Source of the DNA: Tillandsia leiboldiana
Lineage: Eukaryota > Streptophyta > Magnoliopsida > Poales > Bromeliaceae
Direction: 5' to 3'
Length of the DNA stretch: 64,000 bases
Assembly (NCBI GenBank): GCA_029204045.2
Contig: CM055081.1
Span: 8,721,878-8,785,877, forward strand
Positions 1-11,795 of this stretch are shown here, piece after piece; positions within the stretch are counted from its first letter, which is position 1, and each line of letters begins with the position of its first letter. Under the pieces are notes generated by a model. The model saw nothing but the letters and a program-made list of their open reading frames with translations, did not search any database and was not told the origin of the DNA. A program made the translations under genes and the position numbers.

Positions 1-142
1 GCGAAGATATTCTAATGTTGTAATTTTTGAGGCAAGTGAAGCAACTCTCGTGTTGTGTAGTGAGGGAAGAGATAATATACATACGAGGGCTCCCTCCCTC
101 CTCCTCTTTAAACATCCTCTTGAGCTTCGACAACTCAATTCA

Positions 143-146
<4 letters not shown>

Positions 147-192
<46 letters not shown>
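147..192. repeat. (AG)n microsatellite touching a start codon
   Basis: About 23 AG dinucleotides run without interruption and stop at the base before the ATG of the bHLH gene. It therefore forms the last part of the 5' leader if transcription starts upstream. GA runs are common in plant 5' leaders, but direct contact with the initiator codon is unusual. Confidence 0.95.
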
Positions 193-196
<4 letters not shown>

Positions 197-1579
197 TCTC
201 AAGAGAGCACAAGAGATTGGGACTGCATGAGCAGCTGCAACTCCTTCGCTCTGTTACAAACTCTCATGCAGTAATTTGCTTAAGCTTCTTGTACAAAGTA
301 CTCATTTAATTAGTTTTCAGTGTTCTTGTTCTCAATGGTGCATCTGTTTAGTATTTGATGTATCATGTCAAATTTTGTCAAAAGATGGATTAGTTGTTGT
401 TTCTCTATTACATTCTCATCTTTTTCAATTTCGTCAAGATTACATTACTGCCGTATTATCAGATTCTTCCTTAATAAACTATTTGAACACCCATCTTCAA
501 TGAAAAGATTACGAGATACTAATTTCTTCCTCACTTCATTTTTGTTGCAGTCAAATAGGGCTTCGATCATCATAGACGCATCAAAGTATATCGAAGAACT
601 GAAGCAGAAGGTAGTGAGATTGAATCAAGAGATCGCCTGCGCGCAAAATAACATCAAAGAGCGCCCCTTGCCCATGGTATATATATATATGTATATATTT
701 GTAACTACATATGATTTGTGTGATTGTCCTCGATATGTTCTCGAATCCTCGAATAACTATATCTGTAAACACATGCAGGTTACTGTCGAAAGCTTAGAGA
801 GAGGATTCCTCATCAATGTGTTCTCCGGGAAGAGCTTCCCCGGTTTACTCGTCGCAATTTTGGAGGCTTTTGAAGAGTTGGGTCTCAATGTAATGGAAGC
901 TAGGGCTTCCTGTGCTGACACATTCCGGCTTGAAGCTGTTGGGGGAGAGGTGAGAATCTCTGTTTCCTTCTCTTTATTTTTCAAGTTATATAATGACTTG
1001 AGTGTAAGACAGGAGCATATTTTAGAAACTACAAATAACTGGGGGGTTCCAGAGAACCCTAGACAATTAATATAGTGCAGAGGATGCAGGAAACACTAAA
1101 AATTTATCCATAGGGTGCCTTAAGGTTTTTCTCAGTTGTGATCTAACATGTTCAATCTTTTTTTAATACTATATATTTTTGGTATATAATCAGAGAAATA
1201 CACCATCGCAGTGACTCATAAAAACTACATATATACATACATATATGTAGAGCTACAGATGCATAGACATATACATATACATAGATAGATGCAAGTAGAC
1301 AAACATACAACTGAAATGTGCAGGACTAACCGGACCCACATTAATAGAACATTGAAGCAACCCTATTTACAAGATTGAGCCAAACAGTATTACATTGATA
1401 AATGCATGTAAGAACACATTTAAATATCAGTTTTATCGTAAATTCCTGCAAATATTTACGCATGCTTACCACATATTTCTGTGCCGCAGAACCAAGTCGA
1501 AGGCGTCGATGCACACGTCGTGAAACAAGCGGTGCTGCAGGCCATCACAAAATGTTCTGAGAATAGTGACCAAGAGTGA
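193..1579 (+). CDS. Atypical bHLH protein with C-terminal ACT-like domain, 154 aa
   Basis: Four phase-0 exons join without a stop: 193-270, 551-676, 779-949 and 1490-1579 (TGA). All introns are GT-AG. Exon 1 gives basic residues and helix 1 (MVSREHKRLGLHEQLQLLRS); exon 2 gives the loop and helix 2 (SIIIDASKYIEELKQKV, about residues 31-47), continuing as a leucine-zipper-like helix; exons 3-4 (residues 69-154) give the beta-alpha ACT-like domain typical of plant bHLH proteins and used for dimerisation. The basic region is very short and lacks the H-E-R DNA-contact pattern of canonical bHLH factors, so it may act mainly as a dimerisation partner in the nucleus; that is inference. Length fits the small single-unit proteins of this family. 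The start is the first ATG after the GA run. Confidence 0.88.
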
Positions 1580-2446
1580 TGCCAGTAGACTTTTCTTTTT
1601 ATTACCAATCAATCATGCTATCAGCGCAAGCTTTTCTTGTCTTCCCCTTTTTTTCTTTTCGAACTTGTTAATTAAGTTATATGTATAATTATCAGATGGC
1701 AATGCATTGGAGTAAAACAAGTAGAAAAAATAGTAACTAAAATGTAATATGTAATGGTGACTATGTTGATATTTTAGCCTCTAATATAATTAATTAGAGT
1801 AGAGTTTATATACTTTTAAAAGTACAAGCCAAGGATTTGTATTGGAAAAGTCAACTAAAAAGAAAAAAAAAAAAGAGTAAAAAATACAAATCCCAATACA
1901 AATTCATTAGTAAAAAATTCACAAGCATGGATGAGCTTGTGCTTTTAAAAGCATACAAGCTCTACTCATATAATTATTATAATTACCTTCATCTAAAACA
2001 TGCCCTGGGATCAAGCTTCATCACCGCATGGCTCAAACTAAACTGGTTTTCGTCCCCACATCCTTGAGAGAAAACAAATTATAACAACTTGACATCAATT
2101 ACACCCTAGTTATGCTAACGAACTAGGGCAATTCTTCAACAATTGGAAGAACTCTCCTGTATTACCAGTTAGAAACCTATTTTACAAGACTCTTGTAGAA
2201 GTAAACTATTCCAAACTACCAAATAAATTTTCTGATCAGCACGTACATTAACCACGCACAAAGTTTGTCTACAGACAAACAATCTACAGAAAGATTTAAA
2301 TATGACCTGTAAATGCAGGAGCAGAAGTAACGACATAATTCAAACAAGAAATAAGAGAGAACTATAGAGAATATACAATAGCACAACCAAAACAGTCTCC
2401 AAGAACAGTTTGCGCAAATAATTACAAATTGCCAAATGAGGTTTTG
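1580..2446. other. Intergenic region between convergent genes
   Basis: The 3' ends of the bHLH gene (+) and the TOM1-like gene (-) face each other here. It holds their 3' UTRs, AT-rich DNA and one foldback MITE (1797-1967). No further gene was recognised. Confidence 0.7.
1797..1967. mobile_element. Foldback MITE, about 171 bp
   Basis: The left end begins GAGTAGAGTTTATATAC and continues with CTTTTAAAAG and ACAAGC. The reverse complement of the right end begins GAGTAGAGCTTGTATGC and continues with the same two words, giving terminal inverted repeats of roughly 33 bp with few mismatches. Flanks are TA-rich, so a target duplication cannot be called. No coding capacity. Confidence 0.7.
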
Positions 2447-5400
2447 TTATTTTCTATCCGACGTACCTTGGCTGGGCGAGGCAGAAAAACTAGGACTAAT
2501 GCCTCTTGTCCTTAGACTATCATCTGCATCTCTCAGGTCTATGAGATCGTCAAACAATCTATTTGAAGAAACATATGGTTCAGAAGCAACAGCACTCCCT
2601 GGTTGCCTCAGATTCACATTTGTCATTGTCTCTCCAGAAGCAGCTGGGGTGCTGTTAGATCGATAAACATGTGGATTTGACGGCCAAAATGGCCTAGATG
2701 CATATGTAGGGGCATAAGCAGCGACATTGACAGTAGAAGGGAACTCAAAGGGGTTGGTATTCATGTTGACTGGAGAAGCTGCCCACCATGGGGGTGTGTA
2801 ACAAGATTGCAGTTGAGGTTGCAACGGACAGGCGAAGTATTGAGGCTGAGGCTGAGGCTGAGGCTGAGGCCGAGCCCAAGAGGCGACATAACTATTATAG
2901 GGAACATAGGATTGGTGTGAAATTGATGCTGGTGATTCCCTTTGGTTTGAGGGAGAGGAAGGCGTTAAAGGTGTGGTTGGGGTTAAAGGTTGCGAGGACA
3001 AGGTGATGCTGAGAAGGTCAATCATATCTTGCTCTTTGGTGGCAGTCTTAACTGGTGCTGGGGAATCAAGCAGAACCAATGCATTCTCCCCTACAGAGAA
3101 TGAGGTTGAAGAACTACTTTCATTGTAGTTCTTGGAGTTCTGAGAGGAAGATAGCTCTCTGCTCATGTAAGATGTGCTTCCAGTATTTGATGGATTGAAT
3201 TTTGAATTCCTGCATAAAGAAACATGATATTTTCTTAGTTGTTAATAGAATTTGCAGCACATAATTACATCCTGTAAGTCATCTCCAAGGCATATGACTT
3301 TGCAGGCGCAAAAGCGCGGCATATGAAAGTTCATGGATTGAAATGTTTATGCATCGCATTATCACAAAAATACAGGAACTATGTGTGCATTATACCCATA
3401 AAAAAACTACAAATGCAGTAGGGAGGTTTTCGAGACCTGCGAGCTAACTGAGCAAACTCGTCATCATCATCATCCTCGTCTTCTTCATCTTTAAACCGAT
3501 TGATTACAACAGGTGGTGTGGGTGCACAAGGAGTCTCTGCCCTTAGAAATGAATCAGGTGCTTCAGGTGGCAGAGGAGCGCCTGAGGCTATTGCGTTATG
3601 TCTTGCAAGCGCACTTTGTAAGTTATCATTTAATTCAAGGCCTTGTCTCAGCAGCTCTTCATCCCTGCCACATCCCATAGCAGGTTACTCAAAAGATCAA
3701 ATTAATCAGAAAATGCACACAGTCGGCTATTTGAACAAAAAGGATATAAGAAAATCCTAAAAACCAGCTAATGAATAATACTGGGTATATTTGCTTAAAT
3801 TATATCATTCACTAGTAATAAATAAACAAATAAGGCTCAGGTTTACCTGGTTGAACTTACAAAACTCATGAGTTTCCTTTGGTTGGAGCGGCACTGACTT
3901 TCAAGGTCTGCAATCACTTCATCTTTAACAACCTAAAATACATATCAAAGAACCAAAAACTCCACCTTTTTGCATAAGAGAAGCACAAAAAGCATAACCC
4001 AGGTAATATATGAAAAGTAAACCTCAGAACAGTCAGCAAAAATTTCACCAAGTCCTCAACATTACACCAACAACATGTACCAATAATACGCTACATGAGT
4101 GTGTAAATAAATGCATGTACATACCCCACGGTCATTTGGATTCACAGCTCTCAGCATTTCGTTTAACAGATCCATTACATTCCTCATATGATCAAAATCT
4201 GATAAGCTGAAAAATCATAAAGCGAGTTAACAATAATATCTAAACAAATAAAGATATTAAGTTGCCATCTAGAATAGTAATTGGGAATATCACCTTAAAT
4301 TTGCCATCGCTTCATCGAGTCTTAAAGAAGAACTAGGGGGCATCCCATAACCTGCCTGAGGATGTCTATTTGTTGGTTTTGCATGTGTACGGGGTGGAGT
4401 AAATATTGGAGCAGTATATGGGGAACGCTGGGGGAACAACACTCCAGATCTCTACAAGTATATTCTCCGTTAAACAATTATAACATTCTGAGATATGGCA
4501 TTGCTGCGCACGATAATATACTAGAATTAATGGCAATCTAAAGGTTCAAATAACTTGATTATTGGCTTTACACCCCTTCGACCAATTTCTTTAGTTTAGT
4601 TCAAGTAACAACGTTAAGAGCCTTAAGGCCAAGTTCCAGTAACAATTTCTGAAAGAATTAAATAGAAGAACTAGTAACAATAACAACAATAACAGCACCA
4701 ACAAGTAAATAATAACAACAAAAGAACAATAAAAACACCAACAACCTACAGTAAAAATAAAACACTGGGCAGTTAAAAATCATGCTGAGCTACTCTAAAT
4801 TTCAACTACTGTGGCCGCGACTTACCACAATTCATAAGACAATGTAAATGATATTATTGAAAATTCTACTCAGGGACACCATGTACTAAGTGGAACGACA
4901 GGCACTTGTTTGGACAAGACAAAAAACTAGCAGATTAAACATTATTCCAATGCAATAAAAATGACATCATACAGAAACAATTCAAAGGCATGAAAAGAAA
5001 ACATAGAACAAGTTTTTCCACAAAAGAATCATTCTATGTGTTAAGAAGTGTAACATCAAGCTGAATACTAGAAAGTTACAAACCTTTAGTTCAGCACATG
5101 CCCAGGAGTACTGTGGAAACTTCCCTCCAGGTCCACCAAATGCTTCTTGCCAAGAGTCAAGAAGCACCAAGACTATATTTCTCACTTCCTTATCCATCTG
5201 CAAGCATGTTTTAAGACACTTTTAATGGGGTGTTTTCTGCCAAGAAAGCAGTAGAAAAAAGTAAAACCAACTGTGTTCTGATGTACAGATAGGTTTAGGC
5301 ATCATTAGCATGAAACAGCCCAAAGAACTTCATTTGATAATAGATACTGTTCGACATCTGTCAATCAGCTTAGGCAAAATTTCAAAGTTTTTTTTTTTAA

Positions 5401-6937
5401 GAACAAGGTAGAATGCTACCGCTTCATTCATAAGAATGGTGAATTAAGGAACAACTGGAGACAACCGGGTCTCACACAACGAGCCAAAAAAAAAAAAAAA
5501 AAAAAAAAAACGTCCTGCTCGAAACACTAAACGCAGCAGCGGCCCCAAAGAGACCTAAACGATCGAGCATCCTCCAAAACCGAGTTCAAAGCACGCTTTT
5601 TTTGCCCAAAAATCCTATGATTCCTTTCCAGCCACATTGCCCACCAAGTGGCCGCGATCGTCGCTAGATCAATCCCCCCTGCTGCTCCACTTTTCGAGCT
5701 ACAAACTTCCCAGAGCTTGTAGGCGGAAAAATAATGCCTAATGAACACTTTGTTAGGAAAAAAACTCTGCAGGATTGCTTTAGTGCTAGAGCAACCCATA
5801 AAAAGGTGGTCCATGGACTCACATTCCTCTAAACAGAATTTGCAACTCTCCTCACCAATCCAACCTCTTTTACGTAGATTCTCTGAGGTGAGCACCCTTC
5901 CTCTAAGAACAAGCCAGATAAAAATCTTAACTTTCAAAGTTAAATGCAATGGATATGCATGCACACACTTTTTGAGGTCCTAGACATAAAATTTCAAATA
6001 ATTAACATGGCTAGGAAGGGCAAACAGGACTAACCTTTTTTCTGACAATTTTAATCATCTCTTCTAAAACACCTCGTTCTACAACTTGAAAATGTACATA
6101 ATCACCGCAATTTTTCACCATTGTCTCCAATAGCTGAAAAATGCAGCAAAGCCATCACACTGAATAATTAGCATGGCTCAAACGAGTCAACAAAATGTAA
6201 GTGAAAATGGTTTCCTACTACCATTCAACTTATAGAATACTAAAAAAAAAAAGCAGAAAAGGCAATCCCATTTGCAGAACATCAAAACAGTAATACGCAT
6301 CGAACAATTTACATATTTGTTCAAACACTCTCTCAAATCAATGTTCCGTGATAGTCCACAACAAGTAATTATCATTACAGCACTAGATCGAACGACGATA
6401 ACTTGCACATAAAAAGATTGAGACATACCGTCAAAGCTAGAAACTGAACCTTCGGGTTTTTATGCTGTAGGCGCTTCTTCACAGCTTTAATCACATCTTT
6501 TGCAAGCCTGATTCAATCGAAAGAGAGCATTCACAAATACTTCTACATATAGGATTAAAATTCCTTTTTCTCTTAAAATAACCAGGGTACAAGCAAAAAA
6601 AATCAAAAATTACAATAAAAAAAAACAAACAAATGCATAGAATTTGTGTTAAAAAATTAAAAAAATAGATCTAATTTTGTCCGACACAATTTTATTTCTT
6701 TTGAAAAATCTAAACCAACAAATTATATATCTTACAACACAACAAAATGATTCTAACAATAAGTAGGCACTAAATCCAGCAATCAAGCAAACACTAGTGC
6801 TGGGATTCGATTCACCATTGCCCGGAATTGACGAGGTCGCAGATCTCCAAGTTCAGCGTCCAATCGGGCCCGACGAGGAGATCGCTCGTCGCCTTCTCCA
6901 CCCGCACCGTCACCGACGACGAAGGAGACAACACCAT
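2447..6937 (-). CDS. TOM1-like (TOL) protein with VHS and GAT domains, 576 aa
   Basis: Nine exons on the minus strand: 6816-6937, 6429-6507, 6035-6133, 5084-5197, 4294-4451, 4125-4206, 3847-3932, 3437-3664 and 2447-3209 (TAA). They total 1731 nt in one frame with GT-AG introns. The start is the only in-frame ATG, just ahead of the VHS domain (residues about 9-138, motifs EKATSDLLVGPDW, WLAKDVIKAVKKRL, GDYVHFQVVE, LLDSWQEAFGG). The GAT domain follows (about 181-277, LLNEMLRAVNP through LELNDNLQSALARHN), then an acidic stretch (DEDDDDDEFAQLARR) and a low-complexity Pro/Gln/Ser tail with a DLL clathrin-box-like motif and a short Gln-Pro run coded by GGCTGA repeats on the plus strand. TOL proteins bind ubiquitinated plasma-membrane cargo at endosomes, acting like ESCRT-0 on the way to the vacuole. 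Intron 3 carries a LINE insertion. Confidence 0.93.
5376..5386. repeat. LINE target-site duplication, left copy
   Basis: AAAATTTCAAA, repeated exactly at 5988-5998 on the other side of the LINE. Confidence 0.88.
5387..5987 (-). mobile_element. 5'-truncated LINE in TOL intron 3
   Basis: On the minus strand an open frame (5964-5527) encodes the zinc-finger end of a plant non-LTR reverse transcriptase (zf-RVT): IWLVLRGRVLTSENL, then C-x2-C (CKFCLEECE), MDHLFMGC and WAMWLERNHR, with a stop at SLWGRCCV. After the stop come a long T tract, a conserved 3' segment and a short A tail. An 11-bp direct repeat AAAATTTCAAA at 5376-5386 and 5988-5998 is the target-site duplication. The frame is intact over the remaining 145 codons, so the insertion looks fairly young, but the polymerase domain is absent and the copy cannot move by itself. 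Confidence 0.9.
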
Positions 6938-7199
6938 CTCCTCTCTCCGAAACCCTAGCGAGCGATGTAGGCGACGAGAAACCCTAGCGCCCTCCCTCTC
7001 CAATGGCGAACTCCCCAGGCGGGAACTCGCCCTTCGACGCTTACGCTGTCAAATAAAGCGAAAACGAAAATGTATATTAATAAAAAAATAAAAAAATAAA
7101 AATATTAGGGAAATATGTACTCACGAAAAGAATTTTAGGAGGGAATATTATATTCGTTTAAGGAGAGAATAATTTTTTTATTTTTTTAGTTTCCGTAGT

Positions 7200-7211
7200 G
7201 AATAGTGATGA

Positions 7212-7250
<39 letters not shown>
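7200..7250. repeat. (ATT)n microsatellite
   Basis: About fifteen ATT trinucleotides upstream of the TOL gene, next to the first GTGTACACCCC-type MITE. Confidence 0.9.
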
Positions 7251-7269
7251 GGTGTTTTTTTAATGGAAA

Positions 7270-7429
7270 ATGCTATGTGTACACTCCTTTCGGGGTGTAC
7301 ATCATACACCCCATCCATCTAAGGGTGGGGGTGTGATGATGGGTCACTCGATGTGATCCGTAAAAAATATCGTCACCATTAAAATGGTGAAGGTGTATGA
7401 TGTACACCCCTTCGGAGTGTACATTGCTC
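7270..7429. mobile_element. MITE with GTGTACACCCC-type terminal repeats, copy 1
   Basis: The left end contains GTGTACACTCC, GGGGTGTACATC and ATACACCCC. The reverse complement of the right end repeats nearly the same series, giving terminal inverted repeats of about 38 bp. A relative lies at 36558-36722. The inner part contains its own smaller palindrome. No coding sequence. Confidence 0.78.
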
Positions 7430-7439
7430 TTTTTTAATT

Positions 7440-8034
7440 TAAAAAAAATATTAAATTTTGGTTATGAACGATTTTCTCGTCGCGAGCGCGGACACAGCTG
7501 AGGAAACGGCAAACGGAAAATGTGGACGACTGTGCTGGACCTGGTCCACCACGTCACCAGTAGACCTCTAACTTTTTATCTTATTTTCTTGCGCATATTC
7601 TCTCTTTTATTAATCTAGCTAAAATTTATTTATATTACAATACTGTTTTGTGCTTTGGAATATATTATTTTTTAATATTTTTATACATCGTAACAAATAT
7701 AAATGAAAATTAGTTATTGTATTTCTTAATCATTTCAATTAATTTTTTTTTATTAAAAAGCTAGTTGTCTTAAATAAAATTTTACTTCTAATATAGTTTG
7801 GTCCTGAAATAATAATTTTTATTAAATAAATAAACTTGCGTATCTAAAATTTAATCACAATAAGTACATAATAATTATCGAACGGTCGAGATTCCGAATT
7901 TTAAACTTAATTGTTTCATATTTTTAATTAAATTTATTTCACAATAAACGAAACGAATAATATACTATTTTTTACTTTAAAAAAATAATAATTAATACAC
8001 AATAATTGAAAATTTAAACAAACAGCATGAGAAA
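7440..8034. other. AT-rich intergenic DNA
   Basis: Short A/T runs and a small GC-richer patch near 7475-7565. I see no gene, RNA gene or clear element. Confidence 0.6.
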
Positions 8035-8144
8035 TGGTAAATGAATATGTGGTCCACGGGTGTGACGTGGTGGACCCGGCGCGTTAAACTTGGTAAATGA
8101 ATATGTGGTCCACGGGTGACGTGGTGGACCCGGCGCGTTAAACT
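8035..8144. repeat. Tandem duplication of a 54-56 bp unit
   Basis: Units 8035-8090 and 8091-8144 are identical except for a 2-bp TG difference. Each contains an internal dyad, TGGTCCAC against GTGGACC, and the ACGTGG core resembles a G-box/ABRE-like word, although this alone does not show promoter function. Confidence 0.92.
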
Positions 8145-9202
8145 TTTCGGAAGGGCGGGGCTTCCGAGTATGAATCACAAGAGTGAATCTGGACCGTCGA
8201 ACAAAATCTAAGATGACGTGGCGATTGTTTGTTTACACTTGCACGATTATTTGTAAATATATCTTAAATTTAATTGTATTATATTTCTCATTTGGTAAAA
8301 TCGTCTCGATAATCAAAGCTTTTAATTGGTCTCGACCATTAATTTACGCAATACTTAGTCCACGAAGACTCCACACGCATATCGGGACATGACCGTTATT
8401 ACTGAAAATTTAATTTATGGGCTATCTTTTATTTACTGGCACTATGATGAACATGTCCCATAAGCGCACGTATATTTAATAACAGAGAAAATAATAATTT
8501 TTTTTGCAAACAATACAAATGTTTCAGTACAACAATGTCCGTGAATTTGCGAGAGCCATCGCTGCTTGTGGATCTGCTTCAGAATTGAGTTATGTTCGAC
8601 GGAGCGCGACTCCGGCTCGATGCAAGCCACAGCCCATAAGAAGAACATGCAAGAACACTGAGTTAGAAATAAAAAAAATAAATAAAAAATAAAAGAGAGA
8701 GCAAAAAAAATATATGGTGTAAGTTTTATGAATTGAAAAAGATAAATTAATTAGTCACGAGTCGCGGTGGGCTGGTCCAGATGAAAATTGGGGGCCCAAA
8801 CTAGGCCTAGCTACTCATTTAAGGTCCGGCCCACTATAAGCTCTAAGTTTATAATAATAATAATTATTATTATTATTATATTTTTGGCCGCGTTACTGAG
8901 AGTACATATATATTAATATAAAGTCAGACACACTTACTTACAGAGATTAGGAATTGAGCCCTTTAGATTACAAAGTTTCTTAACCCGAAGAACAAGAAAA
9001 TTTTAATAAGTGTTTTAAAAAATTTTAATAACAAGAAAATTTTAATTCTCAAATTTATAGAAGTTTGTTTTATATAAGATTTTTTTTTTTTTTTTCATTT
9101 CGAGATTGATGATATTATTCAGGAGCTAATAATTGCCCCTTGGATTTATATTCCGAGTATTTTTATTTTCTCAAATAAATGAGAGAGAAAAAAAAAGTAC
9201 AG

Positions 9203-9248
<46 letters not shown>

Positions 9249-11380
9249 GGAAAAAAAAAAAAAAGGTGCTTGGACAAACCTAATTAATGTAGGAGAGAAG
9301 AGGATACAAATGAGTTGCTTTCACTGTACAAATTTTTCACATATATACTCCACTTTGACTCATTTGCATATGAATGGAGCCTCTTCCACCTTTCTCTTTC
9401 TCAAATTTTGACAATGAGATTATTTTTCCAAAATATTAAAAGATGAAAAGTGTACGATCGAACAACTTATATATTAAAATACAATGAATAAGATTCCATT
9501 GGAAAGGAAAATATTTGGAATGTTAATTTTGTTTAAGTTTTTTTTATTGGTGTTCTTATTAATTTGACTATGTAGATAGCTAATTAATGAGCAGGCATGT
9601 ATTGCCCATTTGCCCATCAAGCAGTTAATTGATTTCCATGGAAAATAAATAAATATATCTACTTTATTGTGCAAAACCTTAGGCCTGGGACTTTGTGATT
9701 TAAAAGGAGCTAGTTTCATAGAGTGGAAATATTAAAGAAAAGGAGAAAATTAATACCCAATCTCAATTACTACATGCAAGATATATGGAAAAAAAAAAAA
9801 AGAAAAATAACTACAACATATATACAATCATATTGAAGATTCTTACATATACTACTTTTGAGCGCATAAACTTCTAATTATGGCAACCATATATATAAGA
9901 ACAAGTTATACACTTAGAGCGAAATGGGTTCGAAGAGAAGAGTTATATATACCAAATCTCCCAGAAGCCTCCATTAATTAGTTCTATTAATTCCATTTCC
10001 TTTCGCTTCGCGGTCGCCATTAAAATTAGATGTGTTGGGCTCGGTGGAGAAGATGGGCACATGAAATACCATCCAAATTGAAACTCCTCATGCATGATGG
10101 CCAAGTAGTTTGATTATGGGCATGCATTAGATGGTAATGCACGTGCCCTGCTTCTCCACCTAGCACAACCCACCTCTATCTCTCTATTATATATGCTCCA
10201 CATATATCACAGTACCCTTTGGTTAATTAGCTAAATACCTTACATAAGAACCCACATAGATCCACCCTTTCTATTTATAAGGAAGAGCAGGCCTTTGACC
10301 CCTCTTATCTCATGGCCTCATCTTTACCTTCTCTTGGCTCTCACAAGTTATTGCATGCGCCACGGTTTATACACCAAGGTTTTCAAAACTTGATTCGCGT
10401 GGTTTATGTATAAAAAAAATTATAGACTTTTAAATACTGTAAACCGTTAGATATATATAATCTGAGGCTCCCTGTGGGCTATTGCATTATGATTTTTGGT
10501 ACACATGCAAACCTTTCAAGGTTTGTAACTCGCACCGAACGAATAATTTATATTTAGATTTTGAAGTCTCTATATTTGAGTTTTGAAACACTCGATCTGT
10601 CCACGGAATTCATGCAATAATGAACTTCTTTTGTAGCAGGCAAGTTCGCTCTCCTTGTATATATATGTGTAGCTTTAAGGCTTAATTAATTTGTTGAGCA
10701 CTGCGAAAATATTGTGTAATAAGTTGATTATAATATATGTTTTACGATCCTATGAAAAACAAACAATATATAGGCAAGACTTAATATAAAAGAGATCACC
10801 CAAAATTAACTTGTGAGTTGTAAGTAGGGACACAAATTAATCACTTTGGGGGAAGAGAGTAGGGTCCATTTTGGAAACAAAATAAGTGGCAAGGACATTG
10901 GTGACAACTTGGAAAGGAGAGCACTCTTTATTAGCTTTTAACCTTTAGCTACTTAAAGCAAAGTGGTCACACCATGGTGGGTATTTAATGAGAACAGTCA
11001 CAAAGGGTGGGAGCTGTTGGTTTGGGAGGAACCAACTTAGCAAGAAGTGGTAGGTCCAATCCAGCACAATTTTTGTTACTTTGTTGGCACAGTGTTTTTA
11101 TGTGTTTTTTTTTTTTATTTTCTTTTATGAGGAGCATAAAATTTTTTGAGTATATTATTCAATGAGTATATATATGTTGTTGGTTTAGGTTTGGGCATGA
11201 ATTATGGAGTTTATTTGTATGTATGCTAACCTTCATTTCGACAAAAGTTCCGTGAGCTTCGAAGTGCTTTATTTTTTTTTTTATTTTTTTTTTTTTGGAG
11301 GGTCCAAAGTAGAATGTTTTGAAGATATCTAAAACTTCAAGCGGATAGATAATAAAATTCTTGTATACTATATATATATA
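8145..11380. other. Gene-free AT-rich region
   Basis: Contains poly-T near 9205-9246, TAA/ATT microsatellite at about 8850-8880, and simple AT-rich DNA. A patch at 10000-10350 is less AT-rich, but I found no continuous coding frame with recognisable similarity on either strand. Confidence 0.55.
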
Positions 11381-11384
11381 CTGA

Positions 11385-11795
11385 CTAATTTTCTTTTTGC
11401 ACCTCTTCGAGACAGGTGTTGGAGACACTGTTACTAGATAAATCTATAATTCGGCACAGCACAGCGGTCAACGAGTTGTGGGAAGCGAACAAATATAAAG
11501 CTGGTGCTTATGGAAGAAATGAGCTATCTATCATTACTATCACTTGGTGGGTCGTTTGGTTAGAGCGCAACAGAAGACGTTTTGATAATAACTTTCGTGG
11601 CTTGGGGAACCTTTTAGCCGACGCCCGTGCCCTTCAGAGTCTTTGGCTCACGTTCAGTGAGGGGTAACATGAATTTTTTTATTTTTTTATTTTTTTATTT
11701 TTATGAGGTCTGGTTGTCTCTTTCTTGTAGCTGAGTTCACTTTTCTTATGAATAAAACGGCAGCATGACTGTCTTCTCTCAAAAAAAAAAAAAAA
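11385..11795 (+). mobile_element. LINE 3' fragment
   Basis: The plus frame 11416-11667 encodes the same C-terminal segment as the LINE in the TOL intron: IIRH, ELWE, then TWWVVWLERNRRRF, LLADARALQSLW, ending in TAA. It is followed by a T-rich spacer, a 3' segment with GAATAAAACGGCAGCATG and an A tail at about 11781-11795. The 5' boundary is placed near 11385, where similarity (CTSSRQVLETL) fades. No target duplication was found. The copy is heavily 5' truncated. Confidence 0.82.

Noticed and set aside
9205..9246. Poly-T run as a retroposed poly-A tail
   Set aside because: No coding or SINE-like body and no target duplication next to it.
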